Source: DALYJJ01 sp031969915
GTDB lineage: Bacteria > Acidobacteriota > Terriglobia > Bryobacterales > Bryobacteraceae
Length of the DNA: 14,732 bases
NCBI GenBank assembly: GCA_031969915.1
Contig: DALYJJ010000141.1
Coordinates: 1-14,732 of the forward strand
Direction: 5' to 3'
The notes below the pieces were generated by a model. The model made no database searches. It saw only the letters and a list, made by a program, of their open reading frames with translations, and was not told where the DNA came from. Position 1 is the stretch's first letter. Every line of letters starts with the position of its first letter. Positions 5,869 through 14,507 of the stretch are shown here, in pieces. The position numbers and the translations under genes are program-made.

Positions 5869-7590
5869 CTACGGCTTCGGCACGCGGACGATGCGGAAGC
5901 CGTACTCTTCGTAGGGCTCCTTCGGATCGCTGCCCGCGCGGAACGTCGACCGCAGAATCATTGCCTGCGTGTTCCATGAGCCGCCGCGCACCGCGCGCGC
6001 TGTGCCTGTCTTCGGTCCGGTGGGATCCACGCGTGGCGATTGCGCGTAGTAATCCTCCGCGTAGTAATCCGAGGTCCACTCCCACACGTTGCCCAGCATG
6101 TCGAACAGGCCCCACGCGTTCGGTTCCTTCTGGCCGGCGTCAATCGGCCCCAAAGCCCGGCTGTTCTGATACCAGGCGACGCGGTCCGGGTCGCGCACCA
6201 TGTTGTCCGCCGCACCGGCCCGCGCGGCGTACTCCCACTCGGCCTCCGTCGGCAGGCGGTAGTGGAAGCCGTCGTGGCGCGCGTTCAGTTTGGCCAGGTA
6301 CGCCACCGCCTGCTGATAGCTGACCCCGGCCTGGGGCAGCTTCGCTTCCGCGGCTTTCGGCGTCCCGCCCATCACTGCGTGCCACTGCGCGCGGGTCACT
6401 TCCGTGGCGCCCAAATAGAAGGGTTTCGAGAGACGCACCAGATGACGGGGCTTCTCATTGTCGTAATCGCGAGGGTCGTCGGAGCCCATCATGAACTGGC
6501 CGGCTTCGATCTTCGCGAATTCGAACGCAACACCGTTCACGGTGAGCAGAAGAGGATCGGGCGAGGCCGTGGCGGGTTTGGCCTCGCTCGCCGGCGGCGG
6601 CGCTGGTTCGGTCTTGACCGCCGCGGGCGCGGGCGCGGAGTTCGCGACCGGTTGGGCGGCGGGCTTGGGCCGGCTGGCGACGAAGTACACGCCGGCGGCG
6701 ACGACGGCCACCGCGGCGAAACCCGCGAAGACCGGTATCGCCTTCGAGGTGCGGGCCGCCGGCACGGCGCTTCCGGCGAACGCGCTGGCGAACTCCGAAC
6801 AGGAGGAAAAGCGCGCGGCGGGGTCGCGGCTGAGCGCGCGCATGATGGCCGCGGCGGCGCCGGCGGGCAGGTCGGGATTCAGCGTCTGCGGCGGCGGTGG
6901 ATCCTCGTGGAGCATCTTGTAGGAGAGCGCGATCCACGATTCCGCTTCGAACGGCATGCGTCCGGTGGCGAGCTGATAGGCGACCACGCCGAGCGAGAAC
7001 TGATCGGAAGCCCCGGTGATCTGATCGCCGCGGATCTGTTCCGGCGCCATGTAGCCCAGCGTGCCCACCGTGCGCCCGGGGCCCGTCATCGTGGCCTGCG
7101 TCGCGCCGTCCAGCGTCAGGCGGGCGATGCCGAAGTCCACCAGGCGCGCTTCTTCGTTCTCGTTGAGCAGGATATTGGCGGGCTTGATGTCGCGGTGGAT
7201 GATCCCGTTCTGATGCGCGAAGTCCAGCGCCGCGGCGGCCTGGGCGGCGATGCGCAAAGCGAAGTCGAAGGGCGCGGGCGTCTTCTCCGCGGTCACCGAT
7301 TCGAGGCTCCGGCCTTTCACCAGTTCCATTACGATGTAGGACGTCTGGCCGTCGCGCAGGATATCGTAGACGCCGGCGATGTGCGGATGCGCCAGGCGCG
7401 CCACGGCGCGGGCCTCCCGGGTGAACCGCTCGATCGCGGCTTCCTGTTCTGCGGCGGGCACACCTTCGGCGGCGTGCATGGATTTGATGGCGACGTCGCG
7501 ATCCAATTCCGGATCATAGGCCCGGTAAACCACACCCATGCCCCCGCGGCCCACTTCTCCGCGAATCTGATACCGGCCGATCTGCTGCAT
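5869..7590 (-). CDS. Membrane Ser/Thr protein kinase fused to a C-terminal FGE-like (SUMF1) domain
   Basis: A 573-residue signalling protein. Residues 1-275 form a complete PknB-type kinase: glycine loop GRGGMGVVY (14-22), Lys36 in VAIK, Glu59, catalytic HRDIKPAN with Asp134 and Asn139, Asp152 of DFG, and APE at 183-185. It should be active. Residues 285-305 form one transmembrane helix, followed by a Pro/Ala/Lys-rich linker (306-345). Residues 349-573 form an FGE/sulfatase-modifying-factor (C-type-lectin-like) domain with FMMGSDD, YRLPTEAEWEYAAR (444-457), GLFDMLGNVWEWTSDYY (494-510) and VRGGSW (534-539), presumably periplasmic. This domain contains no cysteine, whereas catalytic FGE needs two, so a ligand-sensing role is more likely than formylglycine formation. 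The only cysteine in the protein is C264. It lies 6 nt after lhr and 4 nt before rluA. Confidence 0.95.
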   Translation of the reverse strand: MQQIGRYQIRGEVGRGGMGVVYRAYDPELDRDVAIKSMHAAEGVPAAEQEAAIERFTREARAVARLAHPHIAGVYDILRDGQTSYIVMELVKGRSLESVTAEKTPAPFDFALRIAAQAAAALDFAHQNGIIHRDIKPANILLNENEEARLVDFGIARLTLDGATQATMTGPGRTVGTLGYMAPEQIRGDQITGASDQFSLGVVAYQLATGRMPFEAESWIALSYKMLHEDPPPPQTLNPDLPAGAAAAIMRALSRDPAARFSSCSEFASAFAGSAVPAARTSKAIPVFAGFAAVAVVAAGVYFVASRPKPAAQPVANSAPAPAAVKTEPAPPPASEAKPATASPDPLLLTVNGVAFEFAKIEAGQFMMGSDDPRDYDNEKPRHLVRLSKPFYLGATEVTRAQWHAVMGGTPKAAEAKLPQAGVSYQQAVAYLAKLNARHDGFHYRLPTEAEWEYAARAGAADNMVRDPDRVAWYQNSRALGPIDAGQKEPNAWGLFDMLGNVWEWTSDYYAEDYYAQSPRVDPTGPKTGTARAVRGGSWNTQAMILRSTFRAGSDPKEPYEEYGFRIVRVPKP

Positions 7591-7596
7591 ATCAGG

Positions 7597-10500
7597 TTAT
7601 TGTGTACCGGCTGCGACGGCGGCGGGAAGGGCGGCGGGCAACAGAATGCCTCGCAGGTGCAGTGGATCGGCGGCGTTGACCTCAAGAAGCGTTTCGTCTT
7701 CGGTCAGAGAGCGGCGGAGTGACCGCAGAAGGTCGACGGCTTCGGGCAGCGCGAACTGCTCCCCGCTGAAGCCCGCCACAAAACGCCCGCCTCGAATCTC
7801 CCCACGCGCTTCCAGGCGCCGGTAGACGGGCAGCAAGTCGCGCCACGGCGGTGCAAGGGACTCGCCCTTCAGCAGGTCGCGAAACACCACCCCCCATCGA
7901 GCGAGCAATTGGCGCGCGGCCGCCTCCGTGCGTGCTTCGCCGGCCGTTTGTGCATGGCCATGCCGCACCAGGGACCATCGGCCGGCCGCGTGCCGGGGAC
8001 GCGCGCGGCGTCCGCTCCCCTGGCCTCGGCGGCGCTTCGGATCGAGCAGCGCGCGGAGGTTCTCGAAACCGTCTGCGGTCACCAGTGCGGCGGCGGTCAA
8101 CTCCCACAAGGCGTCTTCCACTTCGCTGGCCAAGCGATGCGCGCCGCGCACCAGATCCGGGAAGAACGACGGACCCCGGGCTTTGAGTTGATCGAGAACG
8201 TCCCGCGCCGGATGCGAAAGGGCCGCGGGCTCCCCGCTTTCCCCGGCGGGCAACAGCCACTCGGCCGACTCGCGGAGAAAGAGCGAGACGGGGGCGAGGC
8301 GTGTCGGGCGAACGCGGTCCGACTGCGGGGGCGAAAGCCGCGCCCACATCACTTCGCCCGAAAGGCAAAGCTCATCCAGGTGCTCGGGCTGGTAGCCGGC
8401 CACCCGGCGCGGCAGGATCTCCGACTCCCACGCAGCCGCGGGCGCCTCATAGCCCTGCAACTGAGTAACGATCTGCAGCAGGCCGTCCGCGCCGTGCAGT
8501 TGTGCGCCCGGCGTGAGGTGATGCCACCGGGTCAGGAAACGATAGAACGCGGCGCTGCTGACGGGTTCGATTTCACGGCGCAGGCGGCCGAGCGTGGTCC
8601 GGTGAATGCGGGCCAGCACGCGGCGGTTGCACCACTCGACTTCCGCGCCCGGGTCCTTGAAGCGGAACTGGCCCCGCAGAACTTGCCCCTCCGCTTCCAG
8701 GCGAGCAAGCGCCTCAACGACTTCGTCCCGCGTCAGTGCGAGCCGCGCGGCGAGGGCAGCGGCGGTCCAGGGGCCAGTGGATTCCAACCATCCGCGCAAC
8801 GTGGCGACGGCATCGTGGATGGCGTCGCGGCGCTCGGCCGCCGCCCAGAAGCGCATGCCGCCTCGATCGAACGCGAAGGCGCGGCGATCGTCGCACAACG
8901 CTTCGAACCAGCCCGCGAGCGCGCCGTTCGGCGGCAGAACGACCAGCGTGAGGAGCGCGTCGTGGAGTTCCTCGGCGTCGCGCATGGGCGGCCAGACCTC
9001 GGACTCCACAAGCTCGATGGCGCTTTCGTCAAGCACGCCGGCGCCGCCGGCGACGTCTTCGCGCAGCGTGCGGCGCAACTGTACGGCCCGGGCGCGGCGC
9101 TCCTCGAGCGGGGCGTCGTCCAGAAAGGCATATGGGTTGGCGTTGAGGATCTCGTGCGAAAACGGCGAAGGGGCCGCGTTGTCGACCGTGACCGTGCGGA
9201 TGCGTCCGGACTCGATCCCTTCCAGTACACGTTTCAGGCCGTCGATGTCCATCGCTTCGCGAAGACAGTTCTCGATCGTTTCGCGCACCAGCGGATGGTC
9301 CGGCACGCGAATGGGGCCGGTGAGATTTTCCGCGCACGCCACCTGGTCGGGGAAGACGGCGGCCAGCAGGTCTTCGGAGCGCATGCGTTGAATCGGCGCG
9401 GGGACCTTGCGGCCTCCCGAGAAACGGGGCAGCACCAAAGCGCGCGAGGCGTTCCAGCGCCAGCGCGCCGTAAACATAGGCGCGGCCAGCAGGGCCTGGG
9501 TGAGCACATCCTCAACGTTTCGGGAGTCGAGGAAGGCGAAGACCAATTCGAGTGGGAACGAGTGGTGTTCGCCGAGCGAGAGCACCAGGCCGTTGTCCGT
9601 GGCCGCGGCCTGCAGTTCGAAGTTGAACGTGCGGCAGAACCGCTTGCGGAGGGCGAGCCCCCAGGCGCGCGTGATGCGCGAGCCAAAGGGCGCGTGCAAG
9701 ACGAGTTGCATCCCCCCGGCTTCGTCGAAGAAGCGCTCCGCGACCACGCACTCCGTGGAAGGCAGCGCGCCGAGCATGGCCGCGCCGGTTTGTGCGTACA
9801 ACGCGGCCTGGATGGCGCCGGCAGGATCGACGCCGCACTCCTGCGCGGCCCATCCGGCCGGCTGCTGCTGGATGTGGATGCGCAATTCCGAAACCGCGTG
9901 CGAAAGCTCGCGCGACCGGCCCGGCGCTTCGCCGAACCAGAACGGCACGGAAGGCGCCTGCCCCTGTGCGTCCTCCACCCGGACGCGTCCCGGCTCAACG
10001 CGGCGGATTTTCCAGGAGTGAGTGCCGAGCAGGAAGATGTCCCCCTGCATGCTCTCCACCGCGAAGTCCTCGTCCACCGTGCCGATGGTCTTGTTCTCAG
10101 GCTCCAGGACCACCGCGTAGTTTGCGTTATCGGGGATTGCGCCGCCGGACGTGATGGCCGCCAGACGCGCGCCGCGGCGAGCCCGCAAGCGGCCGTTGAT
10201 CGCGTCGTGGTGGAGCAACGCGCCGCTCCGTCCGCGGGCGGTGGCGATGCCCTCGGAGAGCATGCGGACCATTGCGTCGAAATCCGCGCGCTCCAGCGAG
10301 CGATACGGCCAGGCGGTGCGGAAGCGATCAAAGAGAGCCTCCTCATCCCACGGTTCAGCCGACGTTTCGGCGACGATCTGCTGGGCCAGGATGTCGAGGG
10401 GGTGGCGGGGAATCTCAATCTCCTCGAGTTCGCCGGCGCGAATGGCCCGAATCAAGGCCGCGGATTCGATGAGTTCGTCGCGCGTGGCGGGGAACAGGCG

Positions 10501-11565
10501 CGCTTTCGGGATGGCGCCGACCCAGTGGCCCGCGCGGCCGAAGCGCTGCAAGCCCACCGCGATGGAGCGGGGCGAGCCGATCTGGCAGACCAGGTCCACC
10601 GAGCCGATGTCGATGCCGAGCTCGAGCGAAGCGGTGGCCACGACGGCTTTCAACTCGCCCGACTTCAAGCGCGATTCGGCATCAAACCGGAGCTGGCGCG
10701 AGAGGCTCCCGTGATGGGGGAGCACGGCGCCTTCGCCCAGCCGCAGTGAGAGCGCGTGCGCGACCCGCTCGGCGAGGCGGCGCGTGTTGACGAAGACGAG
10801 CGTCGTGCGATGCTCTCCGATGAGGGCGGCGATGCGGTCGTAGGTTTCGGCCCACATCTCGTTGGAGGCGATGGGGCCGAGTTCGTCCTTGGGCACTTCC
10901 ACCGCTAGGTCCATGGGACGGCGGTCGCCGACGTTGACGATGTGCGTGTTGTCGCCGAGCAGGCGCGCAATCACCTCGATCGGGCGCACCGTGGCGGAGA
11001 GACCAATGCGCTGCGGCCGGCCGGCCAGGGCGTCCAGGCGGGCGAGCGAGAGCGCGAGGTGCGAACCGCGCTTGTCGCCCGCGATGGCATGAATCTCGTC
11101 GAGGATCGCGACGCGCGCCGTTCGCAACATGGCCCGCGACGATTCGGCCGTGAGCAGAATGAAGAGTGACTCCGGGGTGGTGACCAGGATGTGCGGCGGG
11201 TCCTTGGTCATCTGGCGCCGCTCCCGTTCAGGCGTATCGCCGGTGCGCACGGCGACGCGGAGGGGCGCGTTCATCTCGGCGATGGGTTGCTCCAGATTGC
11301 GGCGGATGTCGTATGAGAGCGCCTTGAGCGGCGACACGTAGACGGTGTGGAGGCGAGGCTCCAGCGCGTTGGCGCGCGCCTTTCGCACCAATGCGTCAAT
11401 GGAGATGAGAAACGCCGACAGCGTCTTGCCGGAGCCCGTGGGTGCGGCGATCAGCGTATCGCGGCCCGCGGCGATCTCCGGCCATCCACGCCGTTGCGGC
11501 TCAGTGGGCTGGCCGAATCTGGCGCGGAACCAGTCGCGAACGATGGGATCGAAGGAGTCCAGCAT
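7597..11565 (-). CDS. lhr: Lhr-family superfamily 2 ATP-dependent helicase, full length
   Basis: A 1322-residue 3'-5' helicase of the Lhr (long helicase-related) family, bacterial SF2 enzymes tied to DNA repair that translocate on single strands and unwind DNA or RNA:DNA duplexes. Helicase motifs: APTGSGKT (41-48, Walker A), TTPESL (129-134), DEIH (156-159, Walker B), SAT (190-192) and QRFGRAGH (340-347, motif VI). The Lhr-specific winged-helix and beta-barrel regions follow. The Lhr C-terminal domain is also present, with the signature GVVFRDLL...PPWRDLL...GGRFVAGFSGEQFALPEAV at 1225-1277. E. coli Lhr is about 1538 residues, so this one is somewhat short but not truncated. The frame stays open for another 555 nt upstream, but that stretch lies inside the receptor gene and reads as arginine-rich shadow. 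The ATG at 11565 has GGAAG 7 nt before it and gives the correct family N-terminus. Confidence 0.96.
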   Translation of the reverse strand: MLDSFDPIVRDWFRARFGQPTEPQRRGWPEIAAGRDTLIAAPTGSGKTLSAFLISIDALVRKARANALEPRLHTVYVSPLKALSYDIRRNLEQPIAEMNAPLRVAVRTGDTPERERRQMTKDPPHILVTTPESLFILLTAESSRAMLRTARVAILDEIHAIAGDKRGSHLALSLARLDALAGRPQRIGLSATVRPIEVIARLLGDNTHIVNVGDRRPMDLAVEVPKDELGPIASNEMWAETYDRIAALIGEHRTTLVFVNTRRLAERVAHALSLRLGEGAVLPHHGSLSRQLRFDAESRLKSGELKAVVATASLELGIDIGSVDLVCQIGSPRSIAVGLQRFGRAGHWVGAIPKARLFPATRDELIESAALIRAIRAGELEEIEIPRHPLDILAQQIVAETSAEPWDEEALFDRFRTAWPYRSLERADFDAMVRMLSEGIATARGRSGALLHHDAINGRLRARRGARLAAITSGGAIPDNANYAVVLEPENKTIGTVDEDFAVESMQGDIFLLGTHSWKIRRVEPGRVRVEDAQGQAPSVPFWFGEAPGRSRELSHAVSELRIHIQQQPAGWAAQECGVDPAGAIQAALYAQTGAAMLGALPSTECVVAERFFDEAGGMQLVLHAPFGSRITRAWGLALRKRFCRTFNFELQAAATDNGLVLSLGEHHSFPLELVFAFLDSRNVEDVLTQALLAAPMFTARWRWNASRALVLPRFSGGRKVPAPIQRMRSEDLLAAVFPDQVACAENLTGPIRVPDHPLVRETIENCLREAMDIDGLKRVLEGIESGRIRTVTVDNAAPSPFSHEILNANPYAFLDDAPLEERRARAVQLRRTLREDVAGGAGVLDESAIELVESEVWPPMRDAEELHDALLTLVVLPPNGALAGWFEALCDDRRAFAFDRGGMRFWAAAERRDAIHDAVATLRGWLESTGPWTAAALAARLALTRDEVVEALARLEAEGQVLRGQFRFKDPGAEVEWCNRRVLARIHRTTLGRLRREIEPVSSAAFYRFLTRWHHLTPGAQLHGADGLLQIVTQLQGYEAPAAAWESEILPRRVAGYQPEHLDELCLSGEVMWARLSPPQSDRVRPTRLAPVSLFLRESAEWLLPAGESGEPAALSHPARDVLDQLKARGPSFFPDLVRGAHRLASEVEDALWELTAAALVTADGFENLRALLDPKRRRGQGSGRRARPRHAAGRWSLVRHGHAQTAGEARTEAAARQLLARWGVVFRDLLKGESLAPPWRDLLPVYRRLEARGEIRGGRFVAGFSGEQFALPEAVDLLRSLRRSLTEDETLLEVNAADPLHLRGILLPAALPAAVAAGTQ

Positions 11566-11572
11566 CCCCGTT

Positions 11573-11577
11573 CTTCC
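11573..11577 (-). promoter_or_regulatory. Ribosome binding site fixing the lhr start
   Basis: GGAAG lies 7 nt before ATG 11565 in the 26-nt gap after the TonB-dependent receptor. It supports this start over the open frame that continues upstream into the receptor gene. Confidence 0.55.
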
Positions 11578-11591
11578 ATTGTGAACGAATG

Positions 11592-14507
11592 TCAGAACCG
11601 GAATTGCAGGCTCAACTGCAGTGTGCGCGGGCCGCCGGTTTGCAGCAGCGGCGCGAGGCCTGCATTCGGGCGGCCGCGGCCGAACATGAGATTCAACATC
11701 GCCGCCGGCTCGCCAAAGAACGCGTGGTTCAGGAAGCGCACAGGGTCGGCGAACTGCGCCCGGTTGGCGAGGTTCAACGCTTCGGCGCGGACGCGGAGCA
11801 TGCCGCCGCGAACAGCGAAGGTGCGCTGCACGGCGGTGTCTACTTGCGAAAGCGCGAAGCCCCGTAGCGCGTGGCGGCCCAGCGTGCCCTGCCGCCCGTC
11901 GTCGCGGACCCGGAAGGCGGCGCGATTCAGACGGCGGCCGCCGGGCACGCCCGGATCGTCGAGCCAGACGGGAACGCCGGGAACCAGGTCCGGGCGCGCG
12001 ACATTGTCGAACGCCAGGCCAAACGCGTTCTCCGAGGAAACGGGATCGAGTGGGAACGCGGTACGCGCCCTCGCGATGGTGCTCACCGAAAACCCTTTCA
12101 GCACGCCGGGCAGGTCCCACGAGAGAGCGGCGTTCAGGGAATGGCGCGCGTCGAAGGCCGACGATCCGCGGTCGCGCGCAAAGCCGCGCGCTTCATCCAC
12201 CAGAAACAGCGCGGAGTCCCACGAGCCGTTGTCGATCGAGTGTCCCCAGGTGTACGAGACCCAGGCGCCAACCGAGCGCGAAACGCGCCGCCGGTATTGG
12301 GCTTGCAGCGAATGGAAGCGCGACGAACCAGCGTTGGTTACGAGCACGCTGCGCGGCTCCGTACCGCCGGACAGCGCATAGCCTTCCCGCCGCAGCAGCC
12401 GGGCGCCGCTCGCACCCACGTAGCCGGCCGAGATCGCCGAGCCGTCACCGAGCGTTCGCTCGAGCGTGACGTTCCATTGCTGCGTGCGCGGCAGTGCGAG
12501 GTTCGGTGCGTAGCCGTAGTCGATGGGCGAGGAAGCGATGGAAACATCGCCGCCGCCGAGAAAGGTCCGCCAGCGGTTGAACGGCGCGCCGTTCAGGAGT
12601 TCATTTGCCGAGACAAAGCCGGTATCGAAAAAAAGGCCGGCGCCGACTCGGAGGATGAAGGCGCCGGCCGAGTCGAGCTTGGCCGCGAGTCCCACTCGCG
12701 GCGCGAACTGCGTGTAGCTCGACTTCCAAATTGGTGACGCATCGCCGCTCACGATGCCGGGGAAGGAGACGTTGGATACCGGCGGCAGCAGACTCGCCTC
12801 CACCGTGCGGTACGCGGGCGCCGGCGTGAACTCCCACCGCACGCCGTACGTCACGTTGAGGCGCGCCGTGGCGGCCCAGGTATCCTGCGCGAAGAGCGAG
12901 ATCGCCTCGGCCAGGCTTGAGCCGGCCGGCGCCTGGAACGTGGTCTGCGAGGATCGCGTCCGCTGCAGATAATCACCCAGGCTGGGCCAATAGGACGTGG
13001 CGGCGAGAAACGCCTGCGGGCGGGACGGAGCGAGGCGCTGATAGTCGATGCCCGCTCGCAGTTGGTGGCGGCCGCGCGTCGCGGCGAACGTAGTGGCCAA
13101 ATTCCATTGGGCCTGGCGGGAGCGGTCCCCCGCGCCCGCGATCAATTGGCCGATGCCTTCGATCCAGATCGCGCGGAGCGTGGTTTCCGGGGGACCGGGG
13201 ACGACCGCGGAGAGATCGAGGGGAGAGAGCCAGCGCGAACGGGCCGTGGCGCGCGAGATGTTGACGCGAGTGTCGTTGGTGAGGTTCGGCGAGAGCGCGG
13301 TGGTGACGCCGAGCGTGACCGTTCGCGTGTGGAACGCAGCGTGGTTTGCCTGCGGAAAGCCGTTCTCGTTGTCCGAGGCCGTGTCCTTGTAGCGGAAAAA
13401 GCCCGCGCCGCGAGATCCCAGCGCGTGATCGATGCGCACGCTGCCGGTGGTGACGGCGGCCGGTTGCGAAAAGTTCGCTACCGGCGAGGACGGGAAGGCG
13501 CGAAGCACGTCGTCCTGCCGCGGCTCACCGGCGAGCGGAACGCGCAACGTGTAGGGCTGGCGGATCCGCAGCGCTTCGAAGCTCGCGAAGTAGAACGTGC
13601 GGTTTGCGCGCAGCGGGCCGCCGAGCGATGCGCCCAGGTCCTGGATTCGCGACTTGGCGCGCGGGAGGCCGGCGGCGTTCGCGAACCAGTTGTTTGCGGC
13701 CAGCGCCTCGTGGCCGAAATCGGCGAATGCCTCGCCGTGTGTCTCGTTCGATCCGGAGCGCGTCTCCAGCGCCACCTGTGCGCCCGGCAGGCGTCCAAAC
13801 TCGGGCGCGAACGTGGAGGTCTGCACGCGCACCTCGCGCACCTCGCGAACTGTAGCCAAGGCGTGAAGGCTGCCGATCGCGGTCATGGCCGGCAGCGCGG
13901 AGCCCGGAAACTGCCCGGCCAGCCCGCTCCCTGTCAATGCGTTGTTCGCGCTCAGTCCATCTACTAAGAACGAATTGCGGTTTGGCCGCTGGCCGCTGGC
14001 GCTGAACTGTCCCGCTTCGCCCCCGGTGGCGGGCGTGGCCAGCACGCCGGGCGCGAAATCGAGGACGCCGTGCAGCCCGCGCGTCTCCAGGGGCAATCGC
14101 TCAAACGGCTCGACGCCGAAGGTGACGCGCGCCGCCGCATCCTCGGAGTTCAGGATCGCACTCGGCGCCTCGACGGTGATCGATTCCTGTACCGCGCCGA
14201 CCTGGAGATCGAAATCCACTTGTGCGGTTTCGAGCGTGCCCACGTGCAGCCCCGGCCGGGTGACGGTTCGGAAGCCTGCCTGGCGAATGGTGACTTTGTA
14301 CTGGCCGGCGGGCAGCGTCGACACGTGGTAGTTGCCCTGGTCGTCGGTGCGCGTGTTGCGGCGCACGCCATTTGCTTCGTTGGCCACCGTCACGGCGGCG
14401 CCGGCGACCGCGAAACCCGAGCCGTCGCGCACCGCGCCCATGATCACGGACCGATTCTGCGCGCAGAGCGGCGCGGCGAGCAGCGCCGCCGTGAACAACA
14501 GCTTCAC
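11592..14507 (-). CDS. TonB-dependent receptor, Oar-like, with carboxypeptidase-regulatory-like N-terminal domain
   Basis: A 971-residue outer-membrane transporter. The signal peptide is residues 1-16 (KLLFTAALLAAPLCA|Q). A CarboxypepD_reg-like Ig-fold domain covers about 17-105, with DDQGNYHVSTLPAGQYKVTI at 55-74. The plug follows (about 130-310; NSFLVDGLSANN at 178-189, RLPGAQVALETRSGSNETHG at 239-258), then a 22-strand-type barrel. It ends in LQLSLQFRF with a terminal Phe, the usual outer-membrane assembly signal. This layout is typical of the expanded Acidobacterial TonB-receptor families; the substrate is unknown and no SusD-like partner lies beside it. The frame is open further upstream, but that part is arginine-rich shadow. 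GAGAGG at 14522-14517 and the signal peptide set the start at GTG 14507 or the adjacent GTG 14510. The start overlaps the stop of the upstream gene, and lhr begins 26 nt downstream. Confidence 0.93.
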   Translation of the reverse strand: MKLLFTAALLAAPLCAQNRSVIMGAVRDGSGFAVAGAAVTVANEANGVRRNTRTDDQGNYHVSTLPAGQYKVTIRQAGFRTVTRPGLHVGTLETAQVDFDLQVGAVQESITVEAPSAILNSEDAAARVTFGVEPFERLPLETRGLHGVLDFAPGVLATPATGGEAGQFSASGQRPNRNSFLVDGLSANNALTGSGLAGQFPGSALPAMTAIGSLHALATVREVREVRVQTSTFAPEFGRLPGAQVALETRSGSNETHGEAFADFGHEALAANNWFANAAGLPRAKSRIQDLGASLGGPLRANRTFYFASFEALRIRQPYTLRVPLAGEPRQDDVLRAFPSSPVANFSQPAAVTTGSVRIDHALGSRGAGFFRYKDTASDNENGFPQANHAAFHTRTVTLGVTTALSPNLTNDTRVNISRATARSRWLSPLDLSAVVPGPPETTLRAIWIEGIGQLIAGAGDRSRQAQWNLATTFAATRGRHQLRAGIDYQRLAPSRPQAFLAATSYWPSLGDYLQRTRSSQTTFQAPAGSSLAEAISLFAQDTWAATARLNVTYGVRWEFTPAPAYRTVEASLLPPVSNVSFPGIVSGDASPIWKSSYTQFAPRVGLAAKLDSAGAFILRVGAGLFFDTGFVSANELLNGAPFNRWRTFLGGGDVSIASSPIDYGYAPNLALPRTQQWNVTLERTLGDGSAISAGYVGASGARLLRREGYALSGGTEPRSVLVTNAGSSRFHSLQAQYRRRVSRSVGAWVSYTWGHSIDNGSWDSALFLVDEARGFARDRGSSAFDARHSLNAALSWDLPGVLKGFSVSTIARARTAFPLDPVSSENAFGLAFDNVARPDLVPGVPVWLDDPGVPGGRRLNRAAFRVRDDGRQGTLGRHALRGFALSQVDTAVQRTFAVRGGMLRVRAEALNLANRAQFADPVRFLNHAFFGEPAAMLNLMFGRGRPNAGLAPLLQTGGPRTLQLSLQFRF

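Noticed and set aside
6043..6070. Direct repeat of 13 bp (cgcgtagtaatcc) with a 15-bp period
   Set aside because: It encodes the in-frame YYAEDYYAQ stretch of the FGE-like domain; two copies only, explained by local protein sequence.
5869..6546. FGE-like domain as a possible target of a diversity-generating retroelement
   Set aside because: C-type-lectin-like FGE domains can be such targets, but I see no reverse transcriptase, template repeat or accessory gene in the window.
6040..7722. A 560-codon plus-strand open frame opposite the kinase-FGE gene
   Set aside because: It is Arg/Gly/His-rich shadow translation; the minus-strand kinase and FGE motifs explain the region fully.
7909..10749. 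A 946-codon open frame on the plus strand, antisense to lhr
   Set aside because: It lies wholly inside the lhr coding sequence and its translation is rich in Arg, Ala, Gly and His with no recognisable motif, as expected from GC-rich codon use on the opposite strand. Lhr motifs on the minus strand are unambiguous.
11566..12120. Upstream extension of the lhr frame by 185 codons, giving 1507 residues close to E. coli Lhr length
   Set aside because: The extension lies within the receptor gene and is arginine-rich without Lhr similarity. The family N-terminus and a ribosome binding site sit at 11565.
13825..13850. Short tandem repeat of cctcgcg-type units in the receptor gene
   Set aside because: It encodes TVREVREVRVQT in the plug domain, a small coding repeat with no sign of a mobile or regulatory element.
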